From JADKCL01 sp046050405 (lineage in GTDB: Bacteria > Bacteroidota > Bacteroidia > J057 > JADKCL01), in NCBI GenBank assembly GCA_046050405.1, contig JBJOPY010000047.1:1-21242 (forward strand): a DNA stretch of 21,242 nucleotides, written 5' to 3'. This document shows positions 1 through 9,900 of the stretch, in pieces. Below the pieces are notes generated by a model that ran no database searches, was not told the origin of the DNA, and was given only the letters and a program-made list of their open reading frames with translations. Position numbers and translations under genes: made by a program. The stretch's first letter is position 1; every line of letters begins with the position of its first letter.

Positions 1-248
1 ACTCTCCCGTCGAAACCCTGCTTCACAAGTTGGGGGATATTGCCACAGTGATCGATGTGGGCATGTGAAAGGATCACCAGCGCGATTTCGGAGGGTTCAC
101 AGGGAAAATCCCTGTTGAGCGCCTGCGCGAATCCCTCGCTGCCCTGATACAGGCCGCACTCCAGCAGGATCTTCTTGCCATTGGCAAGTGTGATGAGGTG
201 CATGCTGCCGGTGACCGTGTGAGCTGCGCCCCAGAATTTCAGGACCAT
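1..248 (-). CDS. MBL-fold / beta-CASP-type RNA-processing hydrolase, N-terminal part (C-terminus beyond left edge)
   Basis: Translating the minus strand from ATG at 248 gives an 82-residue N-terminus that stays open to the window edge. It opens MVLKFWGAAHTVTGS, the usual start of the YSH1-like (COG1236) exonuclease family of metallo-beta-lactamase-fold proteins. The zinc-binding signature SHAHIDH follows at residues 61-67 (H62, H64, D66, H67). Members of this family are two-metal hydrolases, many acting on RNA, with a beta-CASP domain and an RNA-specificity domain further on. Those domains lie outside the window, so the family is assigned from the N-terminus alone. The strand before the metal site reads LLECGLYQG, where Asp is the commoner residue in place of Glu30. 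The gene is divergent from ruvC across 70 bp. No Shine-Dalgarno is visible upstream of the ATG. Confidence 0.85.
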   Translation of the reverse strand, partial: MVLKFWGAAHTVTGSMHLITLANGKKILLECGLYQGSEGFAQALNRDFPCEPSEIALVILSHAHIDHCGNIPQLVKQGFDGR

Positions 249-279
249 AAAATCTGAATGATGAGTAACACGCGAAACA

Positions 280-313
280 TTTTCCCAAATTAACCCACTT
301 CTCCCTACTTTTA
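280..313 (+). promoter_or_regulatory. Candidate Bacteroidota-type promoter of ruvC
   Basis: TACTTTTA at 306-313 matches the -7 box TAnnTTTG except at the last base and sits 5 nt before the ruvC ATG. A TTTT at 280-283 lies 22 nt upstream of it, a poor match to the -33 TTTG. If real, the ruvC leader would be very short. The match is weak, and this AT-rich gap between divergent genes could produce it by chance. Confidence 0.25.
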
Positions 314-318
314 AGCAT

Positions 319-942
319 ATGACCGAAAAAGAGTCCCGGGAGCGCATCATCCTTGGCATCGACCCTGGAACCAGCATCACAGGTTATGGCATCCTGCAAT
401 GCCATGGGAGAAAGGTGAAGCTGCTGAATTACGGCATCATAGATCTGCGGAAAATGGGGACGGACCATCCCCTGAAGCTGAAGCGGATCTTCGAGCGGAC
501 GGCAAGCCTCATCACGGAGTTTCTGCCGGATGAGCTAGCGATCGAAGCCCCCTTCCATGGGAAAAATGTGCAATCGATGCTCAAGCTGGGGAGGGCCCAA
601 GGAGTCGCAATGGCGGCGGCATTGCAAAAGGAGGTTCCAATTGTCGAGTATGCCCCGAAAAAGGTGAAGATGGCCATCACTGGCAATGGAAACGCCAGCA
701 AGAACCAGGTCAATGCGATGGTCGAGCGGCTGCTGGGCTTCAAGTTCGACCACGAGCACTATCCCCTGGATGCCAGCGATGGCATTGCGGTGGCCGTATG
801 CCATTTCTTGCAGGGCAGTACCGTTGCAGCTGCCACCACGCTTCAGAAGAAAAAGGAAAAGGCTTCTGCACAGAAGCGAAGCGGGGGAAGTTGGGGCTCG
901 TTTGTCGCCAACAATCCTGCAAGACTGAAAAGTGCAAAATGA
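319..942 (+). CDS. ruvC: Crossover junction endodeoxyribonuclease RuvC
   Basis: This 207-aa protein is the Holliday-junction resolvase that cuts four-way junctions together with RuvAB during recombination and repair. The RNase H-like fold is recognisable from its acidic active-site residues in order: D15 in GIDPGT, E76 in AIEAPF, and D151 and D154 in LDASDG near the end of the catalytic domain. Residues after about 165 form a basic, low-complexity tail rich in Lys, Ser and Gly that is not part of the core; RuvC is usually around 170-190 aa, so this one is slightly long. The ATG at 319 is the first in frame and leaves only nine residues before the beta-strand carrying D15. Its 3' end faces the HIT gene 40 bp away. 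Identification is secure. Confidence 0.96.
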   Translation: MTEKESRERIILGIDPGTSITGYGILQCHGRKVKLLNYGIIDLRKMGTDHPLKLKRIFERTASLITEFLPDELAIEAPFHGKNVQSMLKLGRAQGVAMAAALQKEVPIVEYAPKKVKMAITGNGNASKNQVNAMVERLLGFKFDHEHYPLDASDGIAVAVCHFLQGSTVAAATTLQKKKEKASAQKRSGGSWGSFVANNPARLKSAK

Positions 943-946
943 ATTT

Positions 947-990
947 CCGGGTACCCTGCAGCGTTTCAGGCCATCCCTCTCCCTACCCGG
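947..990. terminator. Possible bidirectional terminator between ruvC and the HIT gene
   Basis: CCGGGTA at 947-953 is complementary to TACCCGG at 984-990, and GGAGATTTTT follows at 991-1000. On the other strand the stem is followed by AAATTCATTTTG. The arms separate two convergent genes and the right arm overlaps the HIT stop codon. The 30-nt loop is long for an intrinsic terminator, so this is only a suggestion. Confidence 0.25.
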
Positions 991-1381
991 GGAGATTTTT
1001 CCGGATTCTGGATGCGGTCTCCGCAAGTGCTTCGGAAGTCGGCTTCAGCCTTTCCCCTTGGAATTTGAAGTCCGAGACCCCGTCGATCGGAACCAGATGG
1101 ATATGGCAGTGAGGAACCTCCAGGCCGACCACCGCCACGCCCACCTTCCTGCATGGGATGGTCTTCTTGATGGCTTCAGCGACCGCCTTCGCGAAAAGCT
1201 GCAAGCCAATGTAGGCCTCATCGTCCAGGTCGAAGATGTAATCGACTTCCTTTTTGGGGATCACCAAGGTATGGCCTTCCCGAATGGGCGTAATGTCCAG
1301 AAAGGCGAGGAAGTCCTCCGTCTCGGCAATGCGGTGCGCTGGAATCTCCCCGGTTGCAATCCTGCTGAAAATGCTCGCCAT
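983..1381 (-). CDS. HIT (histidine triad) family nucleotide-binding hydrolase
   Basis: This 132-aa protein has the size and sequence of the Hint branch of the HIT superfamily, small dimeric enzymes that hydrolyse nucleoside phosphoramidates and acyl-AMP or related substrates. The triad is seen as PHCHIHLVP, with H91, H93 and H95; His93 and His95 lie where the family has its AMP-binding and nucleophilic histidines. The N-terminus MASIFSRIATGEIPAHRI and the segment GHTLVIPKKEVDYIFDLD (residues 36-53) are typical for Bacteroidota members. The ATG lies 2 bp after the greA stop codon, so the two are almost certainly co-transcribed, a pairing common in this phylum. The natural substrate cannot be read from the sequence. 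Confidence 0.93.
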   Translation of the reverse strand: MASIFSRIATGEIPAHRIAETEDFLAFLDITPIREGHTLVIPKKEVDYIFDLDDEAYIGLQLFAKAVAEAIKKTIPCRKVGVAVVGLEVPHCHIHLVPIDGVSDFKFQGERLKPTSEALAETASRIRKNLPG

Positions 1382-1383
1382 GC

Positions 1384-1860
1384 CTATTCGTAAGTAATTT
1401 CCAAGATTTCGAACTCCATTTTCCCTGCGGGAACCTCTATCTCCGCGATGTCCCCCTTGGACTTGCCCAGCAAGCCCTTGCCGACCGGCGACTCCACCGA
1501 GATCTTCCCTGACCGCATGTCTGCCTCCTTGGGGGAGACGAGCTTGTAACTCATCTCCGACCCGTTCTTCTTGTTCCTCAGCCTGACCGTGCTCATTATA
1601 TGCACCTTGGAGGTGTCGAGGAGGGATTCATCGATGATCTTGGCATTGGCGATGATGGCCTCCAACCGTGCAATCTCAGCCTCATGGAGCCCCTGGGCAT
1701 GCTTGGCAGCATCGTACTCTGCGTTCTCCTTGAGGTCTCCCTTCTCGCGTGCCTCCGCTATCGCTGCCGCGATCTTCTTCCTGCCAGTCGTCTTGAGCTC
1801 GATGAGCTCGGATCGAAGTTTCTCAAGCCCGGCTTGTGTAAAGTATTGACTATCTGCCAT
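1384..1860 (-). CDS. greA: Transcription elongation factor GreA
   Basis: GreA enters the RNA polymerase secondary channel and stimulates cleavage of the 3' end of backtracked transcripts. The protein is 158 aa, the normal length. Residues 1-75 form the helical coiled-coil hairpin, whose tip carries EKGDLKENAEYD with the acidic residues D42 and E45 that position the catalytic metal. Residues 80-158 form the FKBP-like domain with the typical SPVGKGLLGKSKGD segment (124-137). I chose ATG 1860: it has AGGA about 6 nt upstream and gives the family N-terminus MADSQYFTQAGL. An upstream ATG at 1935 would add 25 residues unlike the family and would place the start inside the terminator of the neighbouring operon. 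It is followed directly by the HIT gene. Confidence 0.96.
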   Translation of the reverse strand: MADSQYFTQAGLEKLRSELIELKTTGRKKIAAAIAEAREKGDLKENAEYDAAKHAQGLHEAEIARLEAIIANAKIIDESLLDTSKVHIMSTVRLRNKKNGSEMSYKLVSPKEADMRSGKISVESPVGKGLLGKSKGDIAEIEVPAGKMEFEILEITYE

Positions 1861-1872
1861 TGCAGTCCTGTA

Positions 1873-1880
1873 GAAACATA
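1873..1880 (-). promoter_or_regulatory. Candidate -7 promoter box of greA-HIT
   Basis: On the minus strand TATGTTTC matches TAnnTTTG at all but the last base and lies 12 nt before the greA ATG. No clear TTTG is found at the expected -33 distance; that position holds T-rich sequence that also serves the upstream terminator. The greA-HIT pair needs a promoter in this short gap, but this box is weak evidence for where it is. Confidence 0.25.
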
Positions 1881-1893
1881 AGGGAACATCTCT

Positions 1894-1932
1894 AAATAAA
1901 CATAGTGGACTGACAGAAGCCAATCCACTATG
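1894..1932 (-). terminator. Rho-independent-type terminator of the TonB receptor / T9SS cargo / PorV-like operon
   Basis: CATAGTGGA at 1901-1909 and TCCACTATG at 1924-1932 form a perfect 9-bp inverted repeat around a 14-nt loop. Read on the minus strand the stem is followed at once by TTTATTT (1900 down to 1894). It begins 21 nt beyond the stop codon of the PorV-like gene and precedes greA. Position, perfect stem and following T tract together fit an intrinsic terminator, although the stem is only moderately GC-rich. Confidence 0.55.
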
Positions 1933-1953
1933 CAAATCTAGTACTTTTTCGGA

Positions 1954-3012
1954 TTAGAGATCGATTCTCACTCCGATCACGTGCGTTCCTGAGAACGGAT
2001 TGGTCGTACGATAGCTGTAGTCAAGTCCGAAGCTCGAGAAGTGGTCCTTTCCCGCCTTGAAGGGCAACTCGAAGGTGCAGCCGAGGGCGTGACCCGTCCA
2101 GGCAGTGGTCCTGCTGGAATTCATGATATTCTTCTCGTACAGGAAACTGTACCGGAGCATGAAGTACTTCTTGAACCCGTACTCCAGCCCAAGCCCGAGG
2201 TTGTCCCTGGTGAAGGAATTGGAGACAAACGCTCCCAAGGCAGTCAAACGATGGGCCTCTGACAGGTAGAAATCGTAGGAAAGACCCATCGCCAAAACTG
2301 AAGGCATCTCGAACTGTGCCGAGGGACGGCTGGAAAGCGAGGTGAAGTTGGGATCTCGATTGGCCCGGAATGACAGCCCGTCCCCTCCGTAACGCATGGA
2401 GGAACCTATGTTTCGCAGGCATATGCCGATCTTTATCTTGTCCTCGTGGAGCGAATCCTTTCCGAGATTGGTACGGTACTGCACGCCTGCATCAAAGGCG
2501 ACACCATTCGCCCCGACATTGTTGATCCCTTCATGGACCAATTTGATGGTGGCTCCCACGGAGATGTGATCCGTGAACTTTTTGCCATAGGTCATCCCGA
2601 GGTTCATGAATTGAGGAGTGAATGTTCCGAGGTTGCCCTCAGGATTTTCCTCCGTGGTACGAATGAACTTGCCGACATTGAAAGCGGTCACGTAGAGGCC
2701 GATCACGCCAGCCTTTTTCAAGGCTTGTGAGAGGCCGAAACTGTTGACACTGATCCCTGAGCCACTGAGATACTGGGTGTGGGCAAAGACCAGCTCGGTC
2801 CTCCGTGTCATGGCCAGTCCTGCGGGATTGGTGATCACACTCTCGACGCCAGAGGTGCTGCCGATATTGATGCCGTTGAAGCCGCTGGAACGGCCCCAGG
2901 TATTGACGAGCAACTGCGTGGCACCCGCCTGTCCCGCCCGCTCGGGATTCCCAGCGAACACCTGCGTCGCTGCACCCAACAAGACCAAACCGATTGTTGC
3001 AAATTTTTTCAT
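1954..3012 (-). CDS. PorV/PorQ-family (UPF0164-like) outer-membrane beta-barrel protein
   Basis: The 352-aa protein starts with a signal peptide (MKKFATIGLVLLGAATQVFA, cleavage near residue 20). It continues with the family hallmark GSTSGVESVITNPAGLA, the short helix and loop that precede an FadL-like barrel. The rest alternates polar and hydrophobic residues as expected for beta-strands and ends in GVRIDL. PorV carries T9SS substrates from the translocon to the attachment complex; PorQ and other paralogues are less well understood. This copy lies 19 bp downstream of a large T9SS-type cargo gene, so it may serve that cargo (inference). I chose ATG 3012 because GGAAAGGAAAA directly precedes it and it starts the signal peptide; an ATG at 3042 lies before the stop codon of the upstream gene. 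A terminator hairpin follows. Confidence 0.8.
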   Translation of the reverse strand: MKKFATIGLVLLGAATQVFAGNPERAGQAGATQLLVNTWGRSSGFNGINIGSTSGVESVITNPAGLAMTRRTELVFAHTQYLSGSGISVNSFGLSQALKKAGVIGLYVTAFNVGKFIRTTEENPEGNLGTFTPQFMNLGMTYGKKFTDHISVGATIKLVHEGINNVGANGVAFDAGVQYRTNLGKDSLHEDKIKIGICLRNIGSSMRYGGDGLSFRANRDPNFTSLSSRPSAQFEMPSVLAMGLSYDFYLSEAHRLTALGAFVSNSFTRDNLGLGLEYGFKKYFMLRYSFLYEKNIMNSSRTTAWTGHALGCTFELPFKAGKDHFSSFGLDYSYRTTNPFSGTHVIGVRIDL

Positions 3013-3031
3013 TTTTCCTTTCCGTTGAATG

Positions 3032-6000
3032 TTAGAACGCATTCAGGTCAATTTCTGGCATCACAGCGAAGAATTTCACCACGGTCTCGCCGAGTTCCCC
3101 AGCATCCACATGAATGATGTAAGCCCCGGAAGCCACCGGCGTACCATTTGAGTTCTTGAGATCCCAGTTTTGATAAGGCTCGTCATTCTCCTTGATGTAT
3201 GTCCTGACCAAGGTACCGCTCAGGCTGTAAATCTTGATCACGCACTTCCTCGGCAGGTTGGTCATCTTCACCACTGTCTGCAACTGTGACTGCTCGTACT
3301 TGCTGAAGGCATAGTACGGGTTCGGGACGACGCGGACATTGTTCAAAAGCGAATTCACAGCGACATCATGCACCCCTGTCTCCGATGCCAGCGCGTCTGT
3401 GCTGAAGGTGAAGATCGGATGGTCCGTGGTACCGGCACGGGAACGAATCGGCTGGTTCACGCGCAGCTTGACGCGGGCGGTAGTCGGGATTGACTTCGGA
3501 TCCGTGAAGCTATACCCGGTGCTCAGCACCGGACAGCCCACCCATGCGACAAGCTCGTAGGCTACGCGCATGTCCGTGAATGGATCGTTTTGATCCAGGA
3601 AAAGCAACGATCCTGTTCCAGTGGTAGGCAACGTGCCATTGGAGAGATAGCTGTAGAGATATTCACACCCGTCGTAGGTCTGCCGGGTGACATACACATA
3701 ATGTCTGCCACCGGCGATAGTTCCCTCGGCACTGCCGATGGAGGATGTGGGATTCCAGAGCATGTCGGTTCCGTTGTTGTCACGGTCCCATGAGTTCTCG
3801 CCGAAGAAGATATTCAGGCGGCGGCCCGTGTTGACGTCGACGGCATATCCTGGGAACCACCCCTTCCCTTGCTCGGTGACAAGGTCGGCACTCGTGTTCT
3901 TCGTGATGTCGCCTGCATTGACGACAGGGTAGTCCCAGCGGGCAGCCATTGGCCATGCTCCACTTCCGAGGGATTTCGAGGGCGTGGTTTCGATCACTAG
4001 GCATTTCGACCATTTGCTCACGTCCGGGGTGAAGACGATGTCCACATCCGGCAGCTGGCTCAGGTTGGTGATTCTGTCCGCTTTGATGCCCGAACCAGAG
4101 GCGGTGCGCCTAATGTCGACCCCGGGCCGAACTTCAACGCCTTCGGTATTGATAAACTGCTTGGCAAGGCAGAAAGGTGCCCACCCTGGAACCAATCCTT
4201 CGAAGTGCTCCTCTGGATCATAAACGTGATTGTCGCGGTAGATATCGTCCGATTCGCGTGCACCACGGTCCGTAGTCGTATCAGACCCTGCAAGAATCCA
4301 GTCCCATGTTTCGACCCCATCCAGGTCAGGCACCCCAGATAGCCACGCCTGCAAGGGATCGTCGAATGTAAGGGAGGCGCCGATCACGCCATCTATCTGG
4401 CTGTTTCCAGCCTCCTCCACGTCTTGAACCACAATGGAGATGCCATGTCCGGAGATGATCCTTTCCATGCCGGACAAGGGCTCCGGCCGGTTGGTCGTGG
4501 AATTTCCAAGGACTCCGGTCTGGGTGCGCTGAACATAGGTGGACTTGTATATCGTATCCGCACCTTCCAAGAGGAACCACTCGGTAAATGTCGAGTCAAT
4601 GATGGTCACCGAGTCCGAGCGGATCGTGGTCGCCTTCCCATCATATACCTTTTTCACCACCTCGAGGCGATAACTCCCCTTTTTCACGGATTTGGGATCG
4701 ACAACCTTCACTATGATGGGTGCATGATTCGGCAGGTAGGTGATGCTGCCCACGGAGTCGGAAGCCAAGATGGAATTCAAGGTGGCAGCATTGATTTCCA
4801 CGAAATTCCCACCGTTGCAAACCCCTGCAATCTGGGTGACTTCCAGGCCTGAATCATACTCCGAGTTCAGCACGGTTCCGAAGGACTCGAAGTCGATCTT
4901 GTGAGGAATCGCGGAATAGCTCTTGAAGAATCGGTTGCCCTGCACAAATTTACGTCCACCGGTGGGAGTATTGTTGTAAGCATAGGCCAGGGCGGCGAAG
5001 TAGTAGGTCGTATAGTTATGAAGCCGACGGTCAGAACCTGCTGCAAAGAGATCTTCCGTGACCTCAATGCTATGGAAGATTCCTTCATCGGCCCCCTGGA
5101 CCATCACGACATCCACGATCACAGGATCGCTCATCCCCGGGACAGTGCTTGAGGTACGATTCACGATGGTGGAAACGCCATTTTTCAGGTCGCACTGTGC
5201 CACGATCCTCGCTTTGTCGGTATCGAAAACATCACTTGCCGCCACCGAGGCATCCGCCAATTGATAAATCAGATAACCTTCGAAGGCGAAAAGCGAGTCT
5301 GCCAACCCTTGTGCCTTGAGGCTTGGATCCGCTTGGAGATAGCTCTCGTGATAGTTGTTGTAGGCCAGGGGATCGCTGTAGTCCCAGTTGATCAACAACT
5401 TCTGGTCGTACTCGTTCACAGTGAGCACAGGGGCGTCCGGGCCTTCCAGGAGGCGGAAACAGTTGTCAAACAAGCTCTGTGCGATGTCGTCGGCGGTCAA
5501 CAGGGCGCAAACTGAGCCCAGTTGATCATTGAAGTATGCCCGCTGCCAGACTGCACCTACGATGATGTCATTCACCGCGCCGGGTTGCAACGTGAACGGC
5601 CCTGCGGACTGCAAGAACCGGCGGTCATAGGGAGTGAGATTGGCGGAAACCTCCGACCAACCGCCGTCGCCGCCGCCGCCGCACCATCCCGGATCCCCGG
5701 GGAACAGGTAATCCGTGTCGGGCCCCGGAGCTGTTACCGAGTAACCATCACGCCCGTTGTCCACCATTCGGGAGCCATCCTTCCAGTAGCCACGGAGGTA
5801 GCCATAGTAATGCGCGGCGGCCTCCGGGTTTCCACGAAGTGACCAATCATTGGAGTAATACACGAAATGCTGCATGTCCAGGCGGTTGCCATCATCCCCG
5901 ATAGGCCCTTGGAAGAAGTCCAACCCAAAGGCCGGCGGATTGAGGCCATATCCTTGGGCGGTTTCATCATTCGCATCACCGTTGTAGGTGAACCCAAGTC

Positions 6001-6958
6001 CGCGCGTAGTATCGCAGCCCACATAGTCATCAGACCAGTTGCCCAGATCAGAGTCCACCCACTGGCCGATGTAGGTGTCCTTGAGCTTCAGTGTGCTCTT
6101 GTTTGTGATCTTGTATTTGTAAAAGGTCATGCTGTTCACTTCATCGGTGGTCGCAAATGCAAAAGCCATCATCTGGATTTCCAGGCCAATTGCCTCACCG
6201 CCGGTCTCGCTGTGAACGTCGCCCTTGTCGTTGATCACCCACCAGATCGCCTGATCCGGCGAGCCCCCCCCAGGGCAGGGTGTGATGTCAGGATAGTCCC
6301 CTGCGCCCGGCGTGTAGTTCAGGGGATCCCCGTCCACATCCACGAAGGGTGCCATTGCTACACGGTTGCCATCTGCATCGTACCCAAAGGCTGGCCATGA
6401 CTTCACCGCAGGGTATTTGTCGAGATCCAGGGGCGCCCCTGTCGTGACGGAATTGAGATGGTCACTGCGGAAGGCCAGGATTTCTTCCTTCTTGATCTCA
6501 TAATGCTTGTCCCAAGCGGCACAAGTCGCTTGATCAATCGTTGCCCCATTGGCAGTCAAGGGACCCGGCCAAAAGTCATTGCCACTCTGCCGATAGGTCA
6601 TTGCCGCGACGCGGAGCTGCCCGCTTTCATCGACGCCACCGATCCAGACCGACCCTGAGAAGGATGAATACCTTGCGGAGGCACGCTGATCCACTGGAAG
6701 CTTAGGCACCTCGTAGCGAGGGTTATTGACCAGATCCCACCACATGTCGCCACCATTGTGAATCAAGGCACGAACGTTGTTGATATCCAGCTCAATGCTT
6801 GAGCTGGCAGGTGCACAGTTTGCCGTTGTGCGCAATCCTTTCCCATTGGCCACCTTTTGCCCGATGTTTTCCTTGGAAAATAGCGTGGTAGTCCCCGCCA
6901 AGGATAGGCAAACAAGTGCCAAGGCAGCTTTGAAATTGAAATTTCTCATCTTCATCAT
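3032..6958 (-). CDS. Very large secreted surface protein with T9SS-type C-terminal sorting domain
   Basis: The 1308-aa protein has an N-terminal signal peptide (hydrophobic run AALALVCLSLAGTTTLF, about residues 11-27). A region rich in Trp, Tyr, Gly and Asp follows, including the segment IHNGGDMWWDLVNNPRYEVP and a CGGGGDGGW cluster. No catalytic motif was recognised. The last ~100 residues (about 1207-1308) form a beta-sandwich-like C-terminal domain: VVPNPYYAFSKYE, then IKIYSLSGTLVRTY, WDLKNSNGTPVASGAYIIHV, and a Lys-containing last strand. This pattern is that of T9SS C-terminal signals, which direct export across the outer membrane and often surface attachment. ATG 6958 lies 8 bp after the receptor stop codon; a TTG at 6964 and an ATG at 6949 are alternatives. 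Operon position between a TonB receptor and a PorV-like protein supports a surface or secreted role. The molecular function is unknown. Confidence 0.8.
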   Translation of the reverse strand: MMKMRNFNFKAALALVCLSLAGTTTLFSKENIGQKVANGKGLRTTANCAPASSSIELDINNVRALIHNGGDMWWDLVNNPRYEVPKLPVDQRASARYSSFSGSVWIGGVDESGQLRVAAMTYRQSGNDFWPGPLTANGATIDQATCAAWDKHYEIKKEEILAFRSDHLNSVTTGAPLDLDKYPAVKSWPAFGYDADGNRVAMAPFVDVDGDPLNYTPGAGDYPDITPCPGGGSPDQAIWWVINDKGDVHSETGGEAIGLEIQMMAFAFATTDEVNSMTFYKYKITNKSTLKLKDTYIGQWVDSDLGNWSDDYVGCDTTRGLGFTYNGDANDETAQGYGLNPPAFGLDFFQGPIGDDGNRLDMQHFVYYSNDWSLRGNPEAAAHYYGYLRGYWKDGSRMVDNGRDGYSVTAPGPDTDYLFPGDPGWCGGGGDGGWSEVSANLTPYDRRFLQSAGPFTLQPGAVNDIIVGAVWQRAYFNDQLGSVCALLTADDIAQSLFDNCFRLLEGPDAPVLTVNEYDQKLLINWDYSDPLAYNNYHESYLQADPSLKAQGLADSLFAFEGYLIYQLADASVAASDVFDTDKARIVAQCDLKNGVSTIVNRTSSTVPGMSDPVIVDVVMVQGADEGIFHSIEVTEDLFAAGSDRRLHNYTTYYFAALAYAYNNTPTGGRKFVQGNRFFKSYSAIPHKIDFESFGTVLNSEYDSGLEVTQIAGVCNGGNFVEINAATLNSILASDSVGSITYLPNHAPIIVKVVDPKSVKKGSYRLEVVKKVYDGKATTIRSDSVTIIDSTFTEWFLLEGADTIYKSTYVQRTQTGVLGNSTTNRPEPLSGMERIISGHGISIVVQDVEEAGNSQIDGVIGASLTFDDPLQAWLSGVPDLDGVETWDWILAGSDTTTDRGARESDDIYRDNHVYDPEEHFEGLVPGWAPFCLAKQFINTEGVEVRPGVDIRRTASGSGIKADRITNLSQLPDVDIVFTPDVSKWSKCLVIETTPSKSLGSGAWPMAARWDYPVVNAGDITKNTSADLVTEQGKGWFPGYAVDVNTGRRLNIFFGENSWDRDNNGTDMLWNPTSSIGSAEGTIAGGRHYVYVTRQTYDGCEYLYSYLSNGTLPTTGTGSLLFLDQNDPFTDMRVAYELVAWVGCPVLSTGYSFTDPKSIPTTARVKLRVNQPIRSRAGTTDHPIFTFSTDALASETGVHDVAVNSLLNNVRVVPNPYYAFSKYEQSQLQTVVKMTNLPRKCVIKIYSLSGTLVRTYIKENDEPYQNWDLKNSNGTPVASGAYIIHVDAGELGETVVKFFAVMPEIDLNAF

Positions 6959-6966
6959 CGTCAAGA

Positions 6967-9900
6967 TTAGAAGTTAAATTGAACCCCCAGACGAATGCGA
7001 CGCGGGAGGCTGTAGTTGTTTGGATTTTGCATCCGGAGCGTGTAGAGGTAGGAGAATGCATTCCCGTCGATCGCTGCATCGATGGCTTGCTGGCCCACCC
7101 CCGTACTCAGGTATCCATCATCCTGTGGCAGGCCTGAGGTCTTGTACACATTCAGGACGTTCCGTGTGTTCAGTGCATTGAGAAGCTGAAGGTACACGTT
7201 GAAGGAATACTGCTTTGACTTGATGGCATTTCCTTTACCATCTGACATCTCTTTTCCGTTCCCGTCGAGCTTGGCCTTCCCTCCGATCAGGAAGTCCTTG
7301 TCTACCTTGGCATCGAAGCGCAGCTGCCAAGGAAGGCGGCTTCCGTTGGGTGTTCCTGCCAACTGAATGTTATCGTTGACACCACTCTGAACGTCAGCCG
7401 AGTTGGCGAGTGCGTTCACGGAATACGGCGTTCCCGAACCCATGTAGAAGGTTAGGTTGGCTCCCGCGTTGGCGAGGGGATAGATGGTCTTCTCTCCAAG
7501 TGTGATCCCAGGCCCCTTGTTGTCATCGCCGTAGAAGCGATAGTCAATGTTTCCGGATATCCGATGGCGCTGGTCAAAATCCAACGGGAGCAAGGTGCGG
7601 ATGGCTGTGAAGCCATCAACGGCACTCAGTGCGTTCCTGCTGGAAGTGAAGCTCGAACCGGTACCTTGGGCAAATTGCAAGGTATAGCTCGCCGACAAGC
7701 GGACGTTCCGCATGCGGATCATGTTCAGGGAGAACGAAAAACCCTTGACGGTTCCGAAGTCAATGTTGCTGAAGGTCGAATACGTAGTCGGGTAAGCGTC
7801 CTGGAAATTGGTGATTTGCAGCATGTCGCGCATTTCGCGATAGAATGCCGAGATCGACAGTGCCATGAAATCACTCAGCTTCTGCTTGAAGCCAACCTCA
7901 TAATCGATGGTGCGCTCCGGGCGAAGGTTGGGATTCGTGACCGTGATGGTGGAGCTGTTCTGAAGGAAGTAGTAGTCTGTGAGTTGTCCCGCGAGTGCTG
8001 ACCCTCCTGAGGCGCCCGTACTCCCCGGGCGCTGTGCCAGGATGTCATAGTGCGCAAAAAACACCGCCTCCCCCGAAATCGGGAATGAGAAGGACAAGCG
8101 GGGCATGACAACCACTTGTGGGGTGTAGTCCTTGAAGGACTGAATGTCAATCTTGTCTGACTTCAAGAATGGCTGGACTTCACCGCCTGCACGCAAACTT
8201 GCAGAGCTGGTGGGGGTGCCAGTTTTGTCGTACCAGATGTTCTTATTCGGATCACGATAGCCCAAGACACCATCCTGCGAGGGATTCTCTGCATCGTTCA
8301 TGTACGGCACCCAGTCGTCAGGGATATTGGACGCGACATTGTATCCCAGGGAACGGGCCTCTCCCGCAGTGTAGGCCGGAAATAGAACATAGGGATCCTT
8401 CAGCACCTTTTGGTTGGCGTCAAACCGATCCACCCTGACTCCGATGTTGAAAATGATGTCCTCAATCTCGAACTTGTCCTGCACGAAGCCCGAGATGTAG
8501 GTCGGGGCAAAGGCATTCATGGGGCGGTTCTGCTTGTCGGTGAAGAAATTTTCAACAGGACTTCTCTTCGTTTTCTCGCCAGCGAAGTTGTAGCCGTAGT
8601 AATTTACATACTGATTGCCATCGTTGAGCAGCTCATCGGCACTGAACATCCTGATATCGAAGGTGCTGGGATCCAGGTTGTCGGTGACGATGAAATCCGT
8701 TCCGTCGATGGGCAATCCAAGCCGGTTGCGAAGATTCTTGTCGAAGCTGCTCTGGTCGGACGGCTCATAGAAGGACGGTGCATGCACCGTGTCCTGGAAC
8801 TGTCCATCTACCATCACCAGCTCCCAGCTGTTTACATCTGGATTGATGCCGGAGAGATGGCGGTTGGTCAGCTGGCGAATATATGGCCAGAGGCCCCGGG
8901 CATTGACCGCATAGAATCGCTCGGTCCGTTGTTCAAATTCGAAGCCGACCTTGAGGGCATGGCCTTTGATCTCAGCGGAGGCCTGGCCCGTCAGGCGGGC
9001 TTGATCGTAGCTCGTTTTTGAATAGCCGCCTGGGCTCGTGCCAGAGCCACTGTAGAGTGAGTAGACCTGCCGTACGGCATCTCCATTCCGCAAACCGCCA
9101 TAATATAACAGCAAGTCCAGATTCCTCACTTCATAATCCCGGGTTCCAGAAAATGGGTTTAGAATCCCGTTTTGCCCAATATAGTCGAAAACGAACCTGT
9201 TATAGTTGGCTTGAAGTGGATTCTTGGAATTGCTCGGATCAAAACTCAGATTTTCAGGTGAGAAGCCCACAGTCTGGTAGTACCCTGCTGACGACACATC
9301 CGAATTGTGGGTGTCATCACTGGGACTTACCCAGCGATAATTTTCCCTGCGGTCAAAGTCGAATTTGCCGATGTATCCATAGTCCCAGATGTTACGCCGG
9401 TGATTCTGGTCCATGCCCTCTAGGTCGAACCTTGACCAGTCCATTTGCAGTTGATAGAACAGATTCTGGAATGGGCTCCCCTCATCGGATTTGAAGGTTT
9501 GCTGGAAACGCCCCCAGCCGTTGTATTGGCGGCCATGTGTCAGACCGTTGGCTTCGGAGGCAAACAAGGAATTGGTGATGCTGAAGCCCCGTGAATTGAG
9601 GTCTACGAACCCGCCGCCGAATTTGACAATGATATTGTCAGATGGCTGAAAATCCAGGCGGCCATTGATTCTGACGGTTTGACCCTGATTGTTGGGCTTG
9701 AACTTGGAGTGCTCCACCATGTCCTCCGTGGTGAAGTTGGTGCGCTGCAGGAAGAAGTTCCCGTTTTCCGCGAGTTGCAGCGGGTTTTGTTGAAAATCCT
9801 CGTAGAATTCCTTTTTCAGGACACTGATCCCACCCTGGGCAGGATCCCGGTCCTTCTCATGCTGGTACTCTCCCGCAACGAAGAATCCCAGGATTGGCTT

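Noticed and set aside
1861..1935. N-terminal extension of GreA to ATG 1935
   Set aside because: GreA is of normal length from ATG 1860, which has its own ribosome site; the extension reads through a terminator hairpin.
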